Source of the DNA: Martelella mediterranea
GTDB lineage: Bacteria; Pseudomonadota; Alphaproteobacteria; Rhizobiales; Rhizobiaceae
Reading direction: 5' to 3'
DNA: 64,000 bases
Assembly (NCBI RefSeq): GCF_004342225.1
Contig: NZ_SMAR01000004.1
Span: 1-64,000, forward strand
The notes beneath the pieces are model-generated. The model was not told the DNA's origin. It made no database searches and saw nothing but the letters and a program-made list of their open reading frames with translations. The position numbers were made by a program, and so were the translations under genes. Below, piece after piece: positions 48,288-56,629 of the stretch (positions are counted from its first letter, which is position 1; each line of letters opens with the position of its first letter).

Positions 48288-50735
48288 ATGGCCCAGAAAC
48301 TTGTCATCATCGGAAACGGCATGGCCCCCGGCCGCATGCTCGAAGAGCTGTTCGAGCGCGCCCCCGGCCTCTATGACGTCACCATCTTCAACGCCGAACC
48401 GCGGGTGAACTACGACCGCATCATGCTGTCGCCGGTGCTTTCCGGTGAAAAGACCTATGAGGATATCATCATCCATGGCGATGACTGGTATGAAGCCCAT
48501 GGCGTGACGCTGCATCGCGGCGCGAAGGTTTCGAAGATCGACCGGGAGGCGAGGACCGTGACCGCCGAAAACGGCGTCACCGCATCCTATGACCGGCTGG
48601 TGATCGCGACCGGTTCCTCGCCCTTCATCATCCCGGTGCCGGGCCACGATCTGCCCGGCGTGCTCGCCTATCGCGACCTCGATGATGTTGAGAAGATGCT
48701 GAAGATCGCCGAGGGGCACGGCCATGCGGTGGTCATCGGCGGCGGGCTTCTGGGCCTTGAAGCGGCCTACGGGCTGAAGCAGCGCGGCATGAGCGTCACG
48801 GTACTGCACCTGATGGACACGATCATGGAGCGCCAACTCGATCCGGCCGCCGCCTATCTTCTGGAAAAGGCGCTGGACGAGCGGGGCATCGAGATCATCA
48901 CCAAGGCCAATACCAAACAGATTCTCGGGAGTGGCAAAGTTGAAGGCGTTGAGCTGGAGGATGGCCGCATCATCTCCGCCGATATGGTGGTGATGGCGGT
49001 GGGCATCCGCCCGGCGGCAGGATTGGCGAAGGAGGCCGGACTTGAGGTCAATCGCGGCATCGTCGTCGATGATGGCATGGCGACCTCCGATCCGTCGATC
49101 TTCGCGCTCGGCGAATGCGCGGAGCATCGCGGCACCTGCTACGGTCTCGTCGCGCCGCTTTATGAGAGTGCTTCCGTGCTGGCCGACCGGCTTGCCGGCG
49201 GCGCGGCGGAATACAACGGCTCGCATGTCAACACCAAGCTGAAGGTCACCGGCATCAAGCTGTTTTCCGCCGGCGATTTCGCCGAGGGGCCGGACCGCGA
49301 GGAGGTGGTGCTGCGCGATGCCACGCGCGGCGTTTACAAGCGCGTGATCCTGCAGGATAACCGGGTGATCGGCGCCGTGCTTTATGGCGACACCGCCGAT
49401 GGCGCCTGGTATTTCGACATGCTGAAGCGCGGGACGGACGTTTCCGAAATGCGCGAGACGCTGATCTACGGCCAAGCCTATCAGGGCGGTGCTGCGGCCG
49501 ATCCGGCAGCGGCCGTCGCGGCGCTTCCGGATGACGCGGAAATCTGCGGCTGCAACGGCATCTGTAAGGGCAAGATCGTCTCCGCGATCAAGGACAAGGG
49601 GCTGACCTCGCTCGACGATGTCCGCGCCCACACCAAGGCCTCGGCGTCGTGCGGCACCTGCACCGGGCTGGTCGAACAGCTGATGGCGCTGACGCTGGGC
49701 GATGCCTATAACCCCGCCGCCGTCCAGCCGGTCTGCGGCTGCACCGATCTCGGCCATGACGGTGTGCGCCGCCTGATCCGCGCCAAGGGGCTGAAGACCA
49801 TTCCCGCCGTGATGCAGGAGCTTGAATGGAAAACCTCCTGCGGCTGCGCCAAATGCCGCCCGGCGCTCAATTACTATCTCGTCTGCGACTGGCCCGGCGA
49901 ATATGCCGACGACTATCAGTCGCGCTTCATCAACGAGCGCGTTCACGCCAATATCCAGAAGGACGGCACCTATTCGGTGGTGCCGCGCATGTGGGGCGGT
50001 GTCACCTCATCGAAGGAGCTGCGCGCGATCGCCGATGTCGTCGACAAATACGAGATCCCGACCGTCAAATGCACCGGCGGCCAGCGCATCGACATGCTGG
50101 GCGTGAAAAAGGAGGACCTGCCGGCGGTCTGGGCCGATCTCGGCAAGGCGGGCTTCGTCTCCGGCCAGGCCTATGCCAAGGGCCTGCGCACGGTGAAGAC
50201 CTGCGTCGGCAGCGATTGGTGCCGCTTTGGCACGCAGGATTCCACCGGTCTGGGCATCCGCCTTGAAAAATTCATGTGGGGCTCGTGGACGCCGGCCAAG
50301 CTGAAGCTCGCCGTTTCCGGCTGCCCGCGCAACTGCGCCGAGGCCACCTGCAAGGATATCGGCGTGATCTGCGTCGACAGTGGCTTCGAAATCCATTTCG
50401 CCGGTGCGGCCGGGCTGGAAATCCGTGGCACGGAAGTGCTCGGCCTGGTCAGGACCGAGGGCGAGGCGCTGGAGCATATCGTGGCGCTCACCCAGATGTA
50501 TCGCGAACAGGCGCGCTATCTGGAGCGCATCTACAAATGGGCAAAGCGCATCGGCTATGACGAGGTGCGCGCCCAGATCATGGACGATGCCGAAAAGCGC
50601 AAGGCCTATTTCGAGCGCTTCGTCGAAAGCCAGAAATACGCCCAGGTCGACCCGTGGTCGGAGCGTGTCTCCGGCAAGGACAAGCACGAGTTCAAGCCGA
50701 TGGCCGTGGTCGGGCATCCCGAACCGGCGGAGTGA
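48288..50735 (+). CDS. nirB: Nitrite reductase (NADH) large subunit
   Basis: An 815-residue enzyme. The FAD/NAD domain (1-390) starts LVIIGNGMAPGRMLEE with a second loop AVVIGGGLLGLEAAYGL. Two BFD-like [2Fe-2S] regions follow (CGCNGICKGKIVSAI with CGTCTGLVEQL, then CGCTDLGHDGVRRLI). The C-terminal siroheme-[4Fe-4S] domain has TVKTCVGSDWCRFGTQ and SGCPRNCAEATCKD. It reduces nitrite to ammonium in six-electron transfer. It starts five bases after the ATPase gene. Confidence 0.97.
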   Translation: MAQKLVIIGNGMAPGRMLEELFERAPGLYDVTIFNAEPRVNYDRIMLSPVLSGEKTYEDIIIHGDDWYEAHGVTLHRGAKVSKIDREARTVTAENGVTASYDRLVIATGSSPFIIPVPGHDLPGVLAYRDLDDVEKMLKIAEGHGHAVVIGGGLLGLEAAYGLKQRGMSVTVLHLMDTIMERQLDPAAAYLLEKALDERGIEIITKANTKQILGSGKVEGVELEDGRIISADMVVMAVGIRPAAGLAKEAGLEVNRGIVVDDGMATSDPSIFALGECAEHRGTCYGLVAPLYESASVLADRLAGGAAEYNGSHVNTKLKVTGIKLFSAGDFAEGPDREEVVLRDATRGVYKRVILQDNRVIGAVLYGDTADGAWYFDMLKRGTDVSEMRETLIYGQAYQGGAAADPAAAVAALPDDAEICGCNGICKGKIVSAIKDKGLTSLDDVRAHTKASASCGTCTGLVEQLMALTLGDAYNPAAVQPVCGCTDLGHDGVRRLIRAKGLKTIPAVMQELEWKTSCGCAKCRPALNYYLVCDWPGEYADDYQSRFINERVHANIQKDGTYSVVPRMWGGVTSSKELRAIADVVDKYEIPTVKCTGGQRIDMLGVKKEDLPAVWADLGKAGFVSGQAYAKGLRTVKTCVGSDWCRFGTQDSTGLGIRLEKFMWGSWTPAKLKLAVSGCPRNCAEATCKDIGVICVDSGFEIHFAGAAGLEIRGTEVLGLVRTEGEALEHIVALTQMYREQARYLERIYKWAKRIGYDEVRAQIMDDAEKRKAYFERFVESQKYAQVDPWSERVSGKDKHEFKPMAVVGHPEPAE

Positions 50736-50745
50736 GGAGCCCATC

Positions 50746-51081
50746 ATGAGCAGTGATTTCATCGCCATCGGCCATATCGACGACATCCCGCAACGCGGCG
50801 CGCGCTGCGTCAACACCGCTTTCGGCCGCATCGCGGTGTTCCGCACCGCAGAAGACGAGGTCTTCGCCATCGACGACCGCTGCCCGCACAAGGGCGGGCC
50901 GTTATCGGAAGGCATGGTGCATGGCAGGGCCGTGACCTGCCCCTTGCATAACATGGTGATTTCGCTGGAAAGCGGCACGGCGCAAGGCGCGGATGAGGGT
51001 GAGGTGCAGACCTATCCTGTTCGTGTCGAAAACGGCCGCCTCTCGATCGCGCTTTCGGCGCTCCCGATGGCGGCGGAATAG
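50746..51081 (+). CDS. nirD: Nitrite reductase (NADH) small subunit
   Basis: A 111-residue Rieske-fold protein. CPHKGGPLSEG and CPLHNM give the C-x-H and C-x2-H ligands, so this NirD should bind a [2Fe-2S] cluster, whereas some NirD proteins lack the ligands. It partners NirB. GAGGAG precedes the start, and cysG begins ten bases after the stop. Confidence 0.94.
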   Translation: MSSDFIAIGHIDDIPQRGARCVNTAFGRIAVFRTAEDEVFAIDDRCPHKGGPLSEGMVHGRAVTCPLHNMVISLESGTAQGADEGEVQTYPVRVENGRLSIALSALPMAAE

Positions 51082-51091
51082 GGTAGGGAAC

Positions 51092-52567
51092 ATGGCCACC
51101 GCACGCGCAAAAACACCCGCCCGCATGGAGGACCTCGCCGTCCTGCCGCTGTTCTTCCGGCTGAAGGGCAAGGCGGTGCTGGTCGCCGGGGGCAGTGATG
51201 CCGCCGCCTGGAAAGCCGAACTTATGGTTGCCGCCGGGGCCGACGTCACGGTCTTTCTGGGCCGCGAGGCCGCCGACGAGGCGCTGCTTGCGCTCGAAGC
51301 CCATGGCCGGGTGCGGCTTTCCGGCGCGCACTGGTCGGCCGCCGACTGGACGGTGTTTGAGCTGGCGCTGGGTGATTGCGAGAACGACGCTGAGGCGCAG
51401 GCCTTCCGGGCAAGGGCGAAGGCGGAAGACGTACCGGTCAATGTCATCGACAAGCCGGGCTATTGCGACTTTCAGTTCGGCTCGATCGTCAACCGCTCGC
51501 CGGTCGTGGTCGGCATTTCCACGGACGGTGCCGCGCCCATCCTGGGACAGGCGATCCGGCGGCGGATCGAAACGCTGTTGCCGAAGGCGCTTGCCGAATG
51601 GGCGGGGCTTGCCGCCTCCCTGCGTGATGCCATCGGCCAGAAGCTGAAACCGGGCGGCCCGCGCCGCTCCTTCTGGGAGCATTTCGTCGATCTGAGCTTT
51701 TCCGGACAGTCCGGCCCCGACGAGGCTGCGGCCGACCGGCTTCTGGCGCGTGCGACGAAGATCGCGGCATCGCCGCAAACCGGCAGCGTCACGCTCGTCG
51801 GCGCCGGGCCGGGCGATCCGGAACTCCTGACGCTGAAGGCCATGCGGGCGCTGCAATCGGCCGACGTCATCCTGTTCGACGACCTGATTGCGCCGGACAT
51901 CCTCGAACTGGCGCGGCGCGAGGCGAAGCGCATGCTTGTGGGAAAACGCGGCGGACGCACAAGCTGTCGGCAGGGGGATATCAACCGGATGATGCTCGAT
52001 CTGGCGCGGGCCGGAAAGCGCGTCGTCCGGCTGAAATCGGGCGACCCCTCGGTCTTCGGGCGGTCCGGTGAGGAAATTTCCGCCCTTCGCGAAGCGGGCA
52101 TCCCGGTCTCCGTCGTCCCCGGCATTACCGCCGCAAGCGCGCTTGCCGCCGGCACCACCACCTCGCTCACCCACCGCGACTGCGCCCAGTCGGTACGCTT
52201 CGTCACCGGGCACTCGAAAAAGGGCGCGTTGCCGGAGGATATCGACTGGCGCGCCATCGCCGACCCGACGACCACGACAATGTTCTACATGGGCGGCCGC
52301 ACCGCCGATGAGATAAGCGCCCGATTGATTGCGGAGGGACTCTCGCCCGAAACCCCGGTCCTGATCGCCGCCAACATCAGCCGCCCGGATGAAAAACGCT
52401 GGCACGGCACGCTGACAAGGCTGGGCGAGGGCATGAAAGAAATCGGCTACGACAACCCCGTCTTGTTCGGAGTCGGCAAGGTCTTCGAAAGGAAGGAGGC
52501 CTTGGCGGAAGCGATAGGTGATGCGCGGGTTTTCTCTCATCCCTGCCGGGCTTATCTGCGTCAATAA
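51092..52567 (+). CDS. cysG: Siroheme synthase CysG (trifunctional)
   Basis: A 491-residue fusion. The N-terminal half (about 15-220) is a precorrin-2 dehydrogenase/ferrochelatase: FFRLKGKAVLVAGGSDAAAWKAE, NVIDKPGYCDFQFGSIVNRSP. The C-terminal half (about 230-480) is uroporphyrinogen-III methyltransferase: VTLVGAGPGDPELLTLKAM, RLKSGDPSVFGR and VVPGITAASA. It makes the siroheme needed by NirB. It is the last gene of the assimilatory operon; the substrate comes from the HemCD pathway. Confidence 0.95.
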   Translation: MATARAKTPARMEDLAVLPLFFRLKGKAVLVAGGSDAAAWKAELMVAAGADVTVFLGREAADEALLALEAHGRVRLSGAHWSAADWTVFELALGDCENDAEAQAFRARAKAEDVPVNVIDKPGYCDFQFGSIVNRSPVVVGISTDGAAPILGQAIRRRIETLLPKALAEWAGLAASLRDAIGQKLKPGGPRRSFWEHFVDLSFSGQSGPDEAAADRLLARATKIAASPQTGSVTLVGAGPGDPELLTLKAMRALQSADVILFDDLIAPDILELARREAKRMLVGKRGGRTSCRQGDINRMMLDLARAGKRVVRLKSGDPSVFGRSGEEISALREAGIPVSVVPGITAASALAAGTTTSLTHRDCAQSVRFVTGHSKKGALPEDIDWRAIADPTTTTMFYMGGRTADEISARLIAEGLSPETPVLIAANISRPDEKRWHGTLTRLGEGMKEIGYDNPVLFGVGKVFERKEALAEAIGDARVFSHPCRAYLRQ

Positions 52568-53175
52568 GGAAGGCCGTACTCAGGACTTTGGCTTTTGCCG
52601 CCGATCAGGATGGAAGGGCTATCGCGTCCCGATTGATACAAGAGACCGAGCCGCGATATGCAACGCAGGGGCGAAAGCTCGCCAACTGATATGGGCAACT
52701 CCAGAGATCGCAGCATGCCTTGAACCAGTCGATGACAGCACAGAGATAGACAAAGCCTCGCGCCATCGGCACATACGGCTTTCTTCGGCACTTCATCATG
52801 GTGGCGGCGCAAATCCAGAAGCATAACCAGGCAGCCATCGTGTTCGATGAAGCAGATGTTCTGATCATCGCCGGCAAGCAGGTCGATTACTTCGGGCAGA
52901 AAGGCCGGATTGTCCACAGACATGATGCGGTTGCCATGTTCATCCAGAATACAGCCGGACACCCCGAAAGCTGGCAGAGCTTTAAAGAAAAACTGCTGAA
53001 TCTCGATGTGATGACGAGCGTCACGTATGGACGAGCTGTCCTCGCTCCAGCGCTGCGGTAACGCCTGAGGGGTGAGGCTGCGGGGTATCTTCGTAAGCCG
53101 CGAAAGATGTCGCCTGAGAGCATCGCGTGTTGTCGTCCTGACGGTGACAATCAATAAAAACGAGCCGACGGTCAA
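52561..53175 (-). CDS. Hypothetical protein at island/prophage junction (doubtful)
   Basis: A 204-codon reading frame on the minus strand that ends seven bases inside the end of cysG. The middle (about 55-125) looks protein-like, for example GVSGCILDEHGNRIMSV and LAGDDQNICFIEHDGCLVMLLDL, but the N- and C-terminal thirds do not. I cannot assign a family. It could be a broken gene at the right edge of the GC-rich block, or chance. A start later than 53175 is likely if real. Confidence 0.3.
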   Translation of the reverse strand: MTVGSFLLIVTVRTTTRDALRRHLSRLTKIPRSLTPQALPQRWSEDSSSIRDARHHIEIQQFFFKALPAFGVSGCILDEHGNRIMSVDNPAFLPEVIDLLAGDDQNICFIEHDGCLVMLLDLRRHHDEVPKKAVCADGARLCLSLCCHRLVQGMLRSLELPISVGELSPLRCISRLGLLYQSGRDSPSILIGGKSQSPEYGLPY

Positions 53176-53426
53176 TAAATCAGGCAGAAATGTGGTGAAG
53201 AAATATCATTGATTCGAGGTATTTGTTGCAAGGCGACGTTATTTTAAAGGGGGAACCATGTCTTGCGGGCGGCGTGCGAGATCAGTTCAGTGCTGTCATG
53301 CATGATCGGAAATGCCCGGAGAAAAGGGGCTCACCGAAGCCGATGCTGGCCGTTGTCTTTTTTTGACATGAAAACGTCAAATACCCGTTGACTTAAACCG
53401 CGGAGCCTCTTAAACGAACCCTCGTT
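53176..53426 (+). promoter_or_regulatory. Non-coding junction with tRNA-Leu promoter
   Basis: No convincing gene is present. TTGACT (53388-53393) and TTAAAC (53410-53415), 16 bases apart, make a good sigma-70 promoter ending 11 bases before tRNA-Leu. Upstream, TTTGAC (53362-53367) and GTCAAA (53376-53381) form a short inverted repeat of unknown use. Confidence 0.6.
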
Positions 53427-53513
53427 GCCCAGATGGCGGAATTGGTAGACGCGCCAGCTTCAGGTGCTGGTACTCGCAAGGGTGTGGAGGTTCGAGTCCT
53501 CTTCTGGGCACCA
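53427..53513 (+). tRNA. tRNA-Leu (CAG)
   Basis: An 87-base gene. The acceptor stem GCCCAGA (53427-53433) pairs with TCTGGGC (53503-53509), followed by A and an encoded CCA. The anticodon stem CCAGC/GCTGG encloses TTCAGGT with anticodon CAG at 53461-53463, and a long variable arm (TACTCGCAAGGGTGT region) marks a class II tRNA. The integrase gene ends eight bases after it, so its 3' part is the likely phage attachment core (attL). Confidence 0.97.
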
Positions 53514-53521
53514 ATCGCTTT

Positions 53522-54607
53522 TCAAGATTTTGATATCTTTGCGCTTTTCGCGCTAAATCCCTCACTGGAAGTAGGGTGAGGGGCTAGAACGTTCCCCAAC
53601 TGTTCGGAAACGATGCGTGACGACTTGACGCCAAGGCGGGCGCGGTCAGCGCCTTTGGTGTAGATTTCTGCTTGTTTCGAGCTGGTCCAGCCGAACTGAC
53701 TCATCAGTTCATGGGCTGTCGCACCGCCATTCGCGGCAAGCGTGGCCGCAAGTTTTCTGAGGCCGTGGGTGTTCTTCTCTAGGCCCGCCTCGCGGGCCGC
53801 ATCTCCAAACCAGTTTCCGAATCCCGGAACCGAAAATGGTGTGCCATATTCGGTTGAGAGGAAAAACAAGCCCTTCGACGGTGTGGCAGCAATCAGGTCG
53901 ATAACGCGTTGCGGCAGTTCGACCGTGATCTGTGCGCCGGTTTTTTTTGTGCGCATGGTGAGCGTGTTGCCGTTCAGATGCTGGCGACCGACCCGGCAAA
54001 GGTCGGAGCGGCGCAGTCCGGTGTGAAGCGCCAGCTCCAGCGCGAGCCGTTGCTTCGTGCCGATTGGCCAGCGGCTACAGAAGCGCGCGACATCATCGAC
54101 CGTCCATGCAGGGAAGCCATCGGAGCGGAAGCGGATTTTCTCGACGCCGATGCAGGGGTTTTCGTCCATATGCCCATTGCGCACTGCCCATTTGCACAGT
54201 CCGACCATGGCTTTCAGATAGTTGCCCGCTTGAGCTGGTGTGGCGCTGCGATCTTCCATGCCGTTTTCGACCGCGCGTTTCGTTATCATTGAGAAAGGCA
54301 TGTCGCCTGCCTTCTCAGAAATATGCTTGAAGATATTGGTGCGCTGGCGATGTGTAGCCTCGCTCAACTTCATCCAATCGCCGCTTTCTTTATAGCGGTC
54401 GATCAGCCAGCGGATTGAGCGCGGATCTGCCCGTCCGGGTTTGGGCAGCGGTTCGCCTTTCAGGCATGCCTCATAGGCCTTGCGGAATGTCGGGTCGTTC
54501 AGGTCTGGCAGGCGGGTGCGTGGACCTTTGCCGATACGGAAGTAGAAGACAACGCGGCCATGCCGGGTCTTTTGCTTGACGACATAAAGGGGCAGTTTGC
54601 GTGGCAT
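53522..54607 (-). CDS. Tyrosine recombinase (prophage integrase)
   Basis: A 361-residue site-specific recombinase. The catalytic region shows LHTGLRRSDLC (Arg199 or Arg200), THGLRKLAATL (His281 and Arg284), FGWTSSKQAEIYTK with Trp307 and the nucleophile Tyr316. The N-terminal 60 residues are a basic arm and the core-binding domain spans about 65-160. It would integrate and excise the prophage at tRNA-Leu. Its 3' end faces the tRNA, the common layout. Confidence 0.94.
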   Translation of the reverse strand: MPRKLPLYVVKQKTRHGRVVFYFRIGKGPRTRLPDLNDPTFRKAYEACLKGEPLPKPGRADPRSIRWLIDRYKESGDWMKLSEATHRQRTNIFKHISEKAGDMPFSMITKRAVENGMEDRSATPAQAGNYLKAMVGLCKWAVRNGHMDENPCIGVEKIRFRSDGFPAWTVDDVARFCSRWPIGTKQRLALELALHTGLRRSDLCRVGRQHLNGNTLTMRTKKTGAQITVELPQRVIDLIAATPSKGLFFLSTEYGTPFSVPGFGNWFGDAAREAGLEKNTHGLRKLAATLAANGGATAHELMSQFGWTSSKQAEIYTKGADRARLGVKSSRIVSEQLGNVLAPHPTSSEGFSAKSAKISKS

Positions 54608-54614
54608 GGTTAAA

Positions 54615-54785
54615 TCAAAGTCTCAGTTCATGGTTGCTGTCAATCGCGCCGTTTTGCTCCGGCTTTTTCGGAGAGACGCCATAGCGGTTGCCATCGCGCT
54701 CGATCCAGCAATCGACGCCCTCGTCTCGTGCGATCTTCGCCATGCGTTTCCACTCTGCCGTTCTGACGATTGCTGGCGCTGTCAT
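54615..54785 (-). CDS. Small prophage protein, possibly excisionase-like
   Basis: A 56-residue protein starting MTAPAIVRTAEWKRMAKIARDEG. It is basic, with one Trp-rich stretch (CWIERDGNRYGVSP). The ATG at 54785 has GGAAGC upstream; a longer start at 54824 would overlap the previous gene. It sits seven bases before integrase on the same strand, the usual place for a small factor helping excision, but I see no clear helix-turn-helix, so that role is only a guess. Confidence 0.6.
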   Translation of the reverse strand: MTAPAIVRTAEWKRMAKIARDEGVDCWIERDGNRYGVSPKKPEQNGAIDSNHELRL

Positions 54786-54804
54786 GTTCTTGCTTCCTTC
54801 ATCA

Positions 54805-55350
54805 TCATCGCTTCCATGCGTCAAAATCTTTGACCATCGCGCGCCAGCGCGCGGCGGCTTGGCGGTCTTTGTTCAAGTCTGCGCGGCTGGCGATCATCAG
54901 CGCCTTGCGCGCTGCATCCGTCACGCGTTCGTCTGTCAGCGGCCTTGCAACACCATGGCGGGCTTCCATGAAGGCTTTGAATGCCGGTTCCGAACACTTC
55001 ATTGCGCATTCAGCCGCGTAATCCTTCGCCGGGCTGCCACCCTTTTCTTCAAGCTTGAGGCGCAACGCATTCAGATCGGCGTTCTGGCGCTCCGTCAGCT
55101 GCTTGAGCGCATCCACCATGCGTATGAGCTGCGCGGGGATTTCTGCGTGCTTCAAGAGCAATTCCCGGTTCGCTGTCGGGCATGTGTGCGGCACGGATGC
55201 CATGACCTCAGTTTCAGCCGGGTCCATGCCGTCTGTTTCGAGGTGAAGGCCTGCCGTATCCGACGAAATCTCTTTAACCGGCGCGGCGCTGATGACCAGT
55301 GCACGGATCCGCTCCAGCCGTTCTTTGGCAGAAGTTTGCGGCCTGTTCAT
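54805..55350 (-). CDS. Hypothetical prophage protein
   Basis: A 181-residue soluble, helical, charged protein. It has KQLTERQNADLNALRLKLEEKGG, which may be a coiled coil, and AFMEARHGVARPLTDERVTDAARKALM. No family known to me. It starts at the base after the TCA of the upstream 58-residue gene (TGAATG on the minus strand), so the two are coupled, and it precedes the small gene and integrase in the same direction. Confidence 0.7.
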   Translation of the reverse strand: MNRPQTSAKERLERIRALVISAAPVKEISSDTAGLHLETDGMDPAETEVMASVPHTCPTANRELLLKHAEIPAQLIRMVDALKQLTERQNADLNALRLKLEEKGGSPAKDYAAECAMKCSEPAFKAFMEARHGVARPLTDERVTDAARKALMIASRADLNKDRQAAARWRAMVKDFDAWKR

Positions 55351-55527
55351 TCAAACGTTCATCGAGGCCGCGAGAGCGGCTTCATATGTCATCAACTGTT
55401 GCACCAGCGTGAAAATGAGTAGGGGTGCGCCGCACAGAATAGCGAACGAGCTTGCTCTTTTAAGGAACTTGCAGTCCGACACGGTCAGTGGGCGGGTTGG
55501 TCGAAAAATGAGATTATGATCGGTCAT
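55351..55527 (-). CDS. Small membrane protein (58 aa)
   Basis: A 58-residue protein MTDHNLIFRP...AALAASMNV with one clear membrane span (FAILCGAPLLIFTLVQQL, about 29-46). GTGAGGAC precedes the ATG at 55527. Its stop directly adjoins the ATG of the 181-residue gene. This is likely a real small lysogeny gene, easy to miss because of its length. Confidence 0.6.
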   Translation of the reverse strand: MTDHNLIFRPTRPLTVSDCKFLKRASSFAILCGAPLLIFTLVQQLMTYEAALAASMNV

Positions 55528-55690
55528 TTGTCCTCACAAACAGTTTCAAGCCACGACTGCTGGTGCGTCCGTTGAGGCGAGGCTATTCTCTTCCTTCCCA
55601 AAGGTTACGCGCCGCTACCGGAAGAGGGGGCGGGGAAAACCGGCAGCGGCACTTCTTCAGGCTGGGGAATAAGCCTGACTGGGATATAGG

Positions 55691-55737
55691 ATGCAATACG
55701 CATCCATTTTGTGTCAACAAAAATATGCAAAACGAAT
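55691..55737. promoter_or_regulatory. Promoter/operator of the integrase cluster
   Basis: On the minus strand TTGACA (55717-55712) is a good -35. ATGCAATACGCAT (55691-55703) has the ATGC-N5-GCAT symmetry also found before cro, and lies in the -10 region. A second, imperfect copy ATGCAAAACGAAT is at 55725-55737. I see no clear -10 at the ideal spacing. The sites suggest the CI-like repressor also controls integrase. The rest of the 55528-55825 gap shows no gene. Confidence 0.5.
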
Positions 55738-55769
55738 TAATTTAGATTCCGTATATGTCAGACAGACAA

Positions 55770-55796
55770 CAAAAAAGCCCGGACATGGCGGGCTTT
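55770..55796 (-). terminator. Terminator after the DUF1828 gene
   Basis: AAAGCCCG (55774-55781) and CGGGCTTT (55789-55796) pair perfectly with a seven-base loop. Read on the minus strand, the A run at 55770-55776 becomes TTTTTT after the stem, an intrinsic terminator about 30 bases past the DUF1828 stop. Confidence 0.85.
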
Positions 55797-55825
55797 GAAG
55801 TTGCTTCGGTTGCCGTTGGCTGTAT

Positions 55826-56629
55826 TTATGCAGCCACCTTACTTATGCGGTTCAAGCTTAAAATAGCCTCTTTCTCAGTCCCTCGAAAATAACGCGTCTG
55901 AAGCCCCTCATTTATCGCTCGTTGGAAACGGCGATCGCCAATAGATTGTATTTTTCGAGTATCTTCAATCAAGGCTACGGAACATAGGCGATTGTCTTGA
56001 CTCCGCGCTTCTATTTCACGGTGCAGTAGTTCAGCCTCGAGGAATTGGGTGGAACTGTTCACCAAAAAAACGCCAATAGTGCGTCGCCCCTCTTGTTTTG
56101 GGGTTAGTACGATGTCAGATGGATAGTCTTCATAACCCTTGGAGACGAAAGCTTTCAGTTTGATCGAAAACGCATCAGAAAGTTCAGCCTGAATAGCCTC
56201 CGTCGCATCTTCTTTGAATGTTGAGCGAACCATATCACGCGTCAGCTTTTCAAGGCTACGCATACGAAGCAATGCGGACAAAAATTTAATTGCGGCGCTT
56301 CCAGATTGATCTTGGGGGAGTGGATTTGTTCTGATCTCGTTGCTGGTCTCATCCCAGTATGCGTCTGCTTCTGACAGGATTGTATCCATAAGTGCGCGGC
56401 GTTGTCCGGATTCTATGTCTATGCCCGATGCAATCAGGTGTGGAAGGAATTCACCATCGTCTTCGAAAACCAGGCCATCGTCAGTTATAGTTGCGTAAAA
56501 CCCAAGGTAGTCCCCAGAATCATCAAAAAAGGGGGAGTTGATTGCAAACCCGCTGGGAACTGCGCGCACGGAAATAGCATCCGTGAAAGCGGAATGGAGC
56601 GCCGATGATAGATTTTGCTCCGTTTTCAA
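55826..56629 (-). CDS. DUF1828/DUF1829-type protein
   Basis: A 267-residue soluble protein. The N-terminal 100 residues (AISVRAVPSGFAINSPFFDDSGDYLGFYATITDDG-type pattern, then FEDDGEFLPHL) match DUF1828; the C-terminal half (DIVLTPKQEGRRTIGVFLVNSSTQFLEAE-like and RFQRAINEGLQTRYF) resembles DUF1829. Function unknown. It is less GC-rich than the neighbours. It overlaps the gene upstream (ATGA) and lies between integrase and repressor, where prophages keep accessory or defence genes. Confidence 0.75.
   Translation of the reverse strand: MKTEQNLSSALHSAFTDAISVRAVPSGFAINSPFFDDSGDYLGFYATITDDGLVFEDDGEFLPHLIASGIDIESGQRRALMDTILSEADAYWDETSNEIRTNPLPQDQSGSAAIKFLSALLRMRSLEKLTRDMVRSTFKEDATEAIQAELSDAFSIKLKAFVSKGYEDYPSDIVLTPKQEGRRTIGVFLVNSSTQFLEAELLHREIEARSQDNRLCSVALIEDTRKIQSIGDRRFQRAINEGLQTRYFRGTEKEAILSLNRISKVAA

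Noticed and set aside
52561-53426. A duplicated tRNA-Gln 3' end as the right attachment site of the island
   Set aside because: I read through the stretch and found no copy of the GTTCGAATCCAGG or CCCCAGCCA words.
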